Below the pieces are notes generated by a model. It made no database searches. It saw nothing but the letters and a program-made list of their open reading frames with translations, and had not been told where the DNA came from. Below, one piece after another: positions 5,089 through 5,865 of a DNA stretch of 5,865 nt (positions within the stretch are counted from its first letter, which is position 1; each line of letters begins with the position of its first letter). The stretch comes from Cyanobacteria bacterium UBA1221 (lineage in GTDB: Bacteria; Cyanobacteriota; Vampirovibrionia; Gastranaerophilales; Gastranaerophilaceae). The DNA lies in NCBI GenBank assembly GCA_002309425.1, contig DBXD01000078.1:36077-41941 (forward strand), given 5' to 3'. The position numbers and the translations under genes are program-made.

Positions 5089-5865
5089 AAATGTTTTATT
5101 GGCCGTTTTCGTGCTTTTGTTTATTATTGGTTGTTCTGATATAGCAAATGCAAAAAATTGTAAGTGTAAGTGGGATAAGGTTTTCCAAAAATCAGATAAG
5201 GTAAATGTTGAAAAAGTAACATTTAAAAACAGATTCGGTATAGAACTTGTCGGGGATTTGTACACTCCTAAAGTGATGAATAAAAAAGATAAATACCCTG
5301 CAATAGCAATATCTGGACCTTTTGGTGCTGTAAAAGAACAATCATCCGGCTTATATGCTCAAACTTTGGCAGAGCGGGGTTTTATTACACTTGCCTTTGA
5401 TCCGAGTTATACAGGTGAAAGTTCAGGCGATCCAAGACACGTTGCAAGCCCCGATATTAATACGGAAGATTTTTCTGCAGCTGTCGATTTTTTAAGCGCC
5501 AACAAAAATGTTGATGCAGATAAAATCGGTATTTTAGGAATTTGCGGTTTTGGAGGATTCGCAATAAATGCTGCCGCTATTGATACACGGATTAAGGCAA
5601 CAACCGCCGTTACAATGTACGATATGACAAGAGTTTCCGCAAAAGGCTATAACGATTCCGTTGATGAAAATGCCCGCAATGAAATGAAACAGACATTAAA
5701 TAAGCAAAGAACAGAGGACTTCAAAAAAGGTAATTATAAAGGTGCGGAGGGTTTGCCTGAAAAATTAACAGGAAATGAACCACAATTTGTAAAAGATTAT
5801 TGGGGATATTATAAGACCAAAAGAGGATTTCATGTCCGCTCAATCAATTCAAACGGCAAATGGAA
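5081..5865 (+). CDS. Envelope alpha/beta hydrolase with Cys nucleophile (dienelactone hydrolase-like), 3'-partial
   Basis: The reading frame is open to the window end (261 complete codons) and lacks its C-terminus. Residues 1-17 form a hydrophobic signal ending in the lipobox IIGC (15-18), so it is probably a lipoprotein anchored through C18; an ANA-K site at 22-25 is a possible signal peptidase I alternative. The mature N-terminus contains C27 and C29. An alpha/beta hydrolase fold follows: the strand YPAIAISGPFGAVKEQ (72-87), then ERGFITLAFDPSYTGESSG (98-116), and the nucleophile elbow GICGFGG at 153-159 with C155. The Gly-x-Cys-x-x-Gly-Gly form matches dienelactone hydrolases rather than the GxSxG of serine hydrolases. 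The acid and His of the triad should lie later; D181 in MYDM or a residue beyond the window may serve. The family includes hydrolases annotated as X-Pro dipeptidyl-peptidase-like or fermentation/respiration-switch-like. The substrate is unknown. It is the fourth gene of the operon. Confidence 0.85.
   Translation, partial: MIKNVLLAVFVLLFIIGCSDIANAKNCKCKWDKVFQKSDKVNVEKVTFKNRFGIELVGDLYTPKVMNKKDKYPAIAISGPFGAVKEQSSGLYAQTLAERGFITLAFDPSYTGESSGDPRHVASPDINTEDFSAAVDFLSANKNVDADKIGILGICGFGGFAINAAAIDTRIKATTAVTMYDMTRVSAKGYNDSVDENARNEMKQTLNKQRTEDFKKGNYKGAEGLPEKLTGNEPQFVKDYWGYYKTKRGFHVRSINSNGKW

Noticed and set aside
4954..5265. Open frame of 103 codons on the minus strand across the acetyltransferase-hydrolase junction
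   Set aside because: Both genes beneath it have strong motifs and SD sites on the other strand; the antisense product shows no recognisable domain.

Overview
This is an AT-rich bacterial window with seven protein-coding genes, one cut by each end. There is no rRNA or tRNA, no CRISPR array and no recognisable mobile element. Coding is dense, Shine-Dalgarno (SD) sites are clear, and all six visible stop codons are TAA or TAG. The gene content fits a low-GC, probably anaerobic, gut- or sediment-type bacterium: a plant-type (FatA/FatB-like) acyl-ACP thioesterase, an iron-sulfur flavoprotein-like reductase, secreted or lipid-anchored enzymes and a WYL regulator. Candidate lineages include Elusimicrobiota, Spirochaetota, gut Cyanobacteriota/Melainabacteria and Bacillota. 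The sequence does not settle the phylum.

Layout. (1) 1-848 (+) is the C-terminal part of a WYL-domain transcriptional regulator; its DNA-binding domain should lie upstream of the window. (2) 849-933 is an AT-rich gap with a good -10 box. It leads into a polytopic membrane protein (934-1872, +) related to the dolichol/phytol kinase (CTP-dependent lipid kinase) superfamily. (3) Convergent to it is a two-gene minus-strand unit. A flavodoxin-fold reductase with a Cys cluster (2692-3363) is transcribed first, followed 4 nt later by the acyl-ACP thioesterase (1896-2687). (4) 3364-3448 is a short divergent control region with an imperfect inverted repeat and candidate -10 boxes facing both ways. (5) From 3449 to the end (+) runs a tight operon: SnoaL-like cyclase/NTF2-fold protein, exported cupin, hexapeptide-repeat O-acetyltransferase, and an alpha/beta hydrolase with a lipoprotein-type signal and a Cys nucleophile, cut by the window end.

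How the genes may work together (inference). SnoaL-like proteins, HxH...Q...H cupins, flavin reductases and dienelactone-hydrolase-like enzymes often cluster in anaerobes and proteobacteria, typically next to carboxymuconolactone-decarboxylase-like proteins. The shared divergent promoter suggests that the reductase/thioesterase unit and the four-gene operon may be co-regulated, perhaps to modify or detoxify a small carbonyl, quinone or aromatic compound. The substrate cannot be read from the sequence. The most interesting points are the two possible starts of the cupin (exported versus cytosolic), a possible remnant of a carboxymuconolactone decarboxylase domain at its N-terminus, the Cys-nucleophile envelope hydrolase, and the lipid kinase-like membrane protein with altered motifs. 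Nothing here is clearly a new defence or mobile system.
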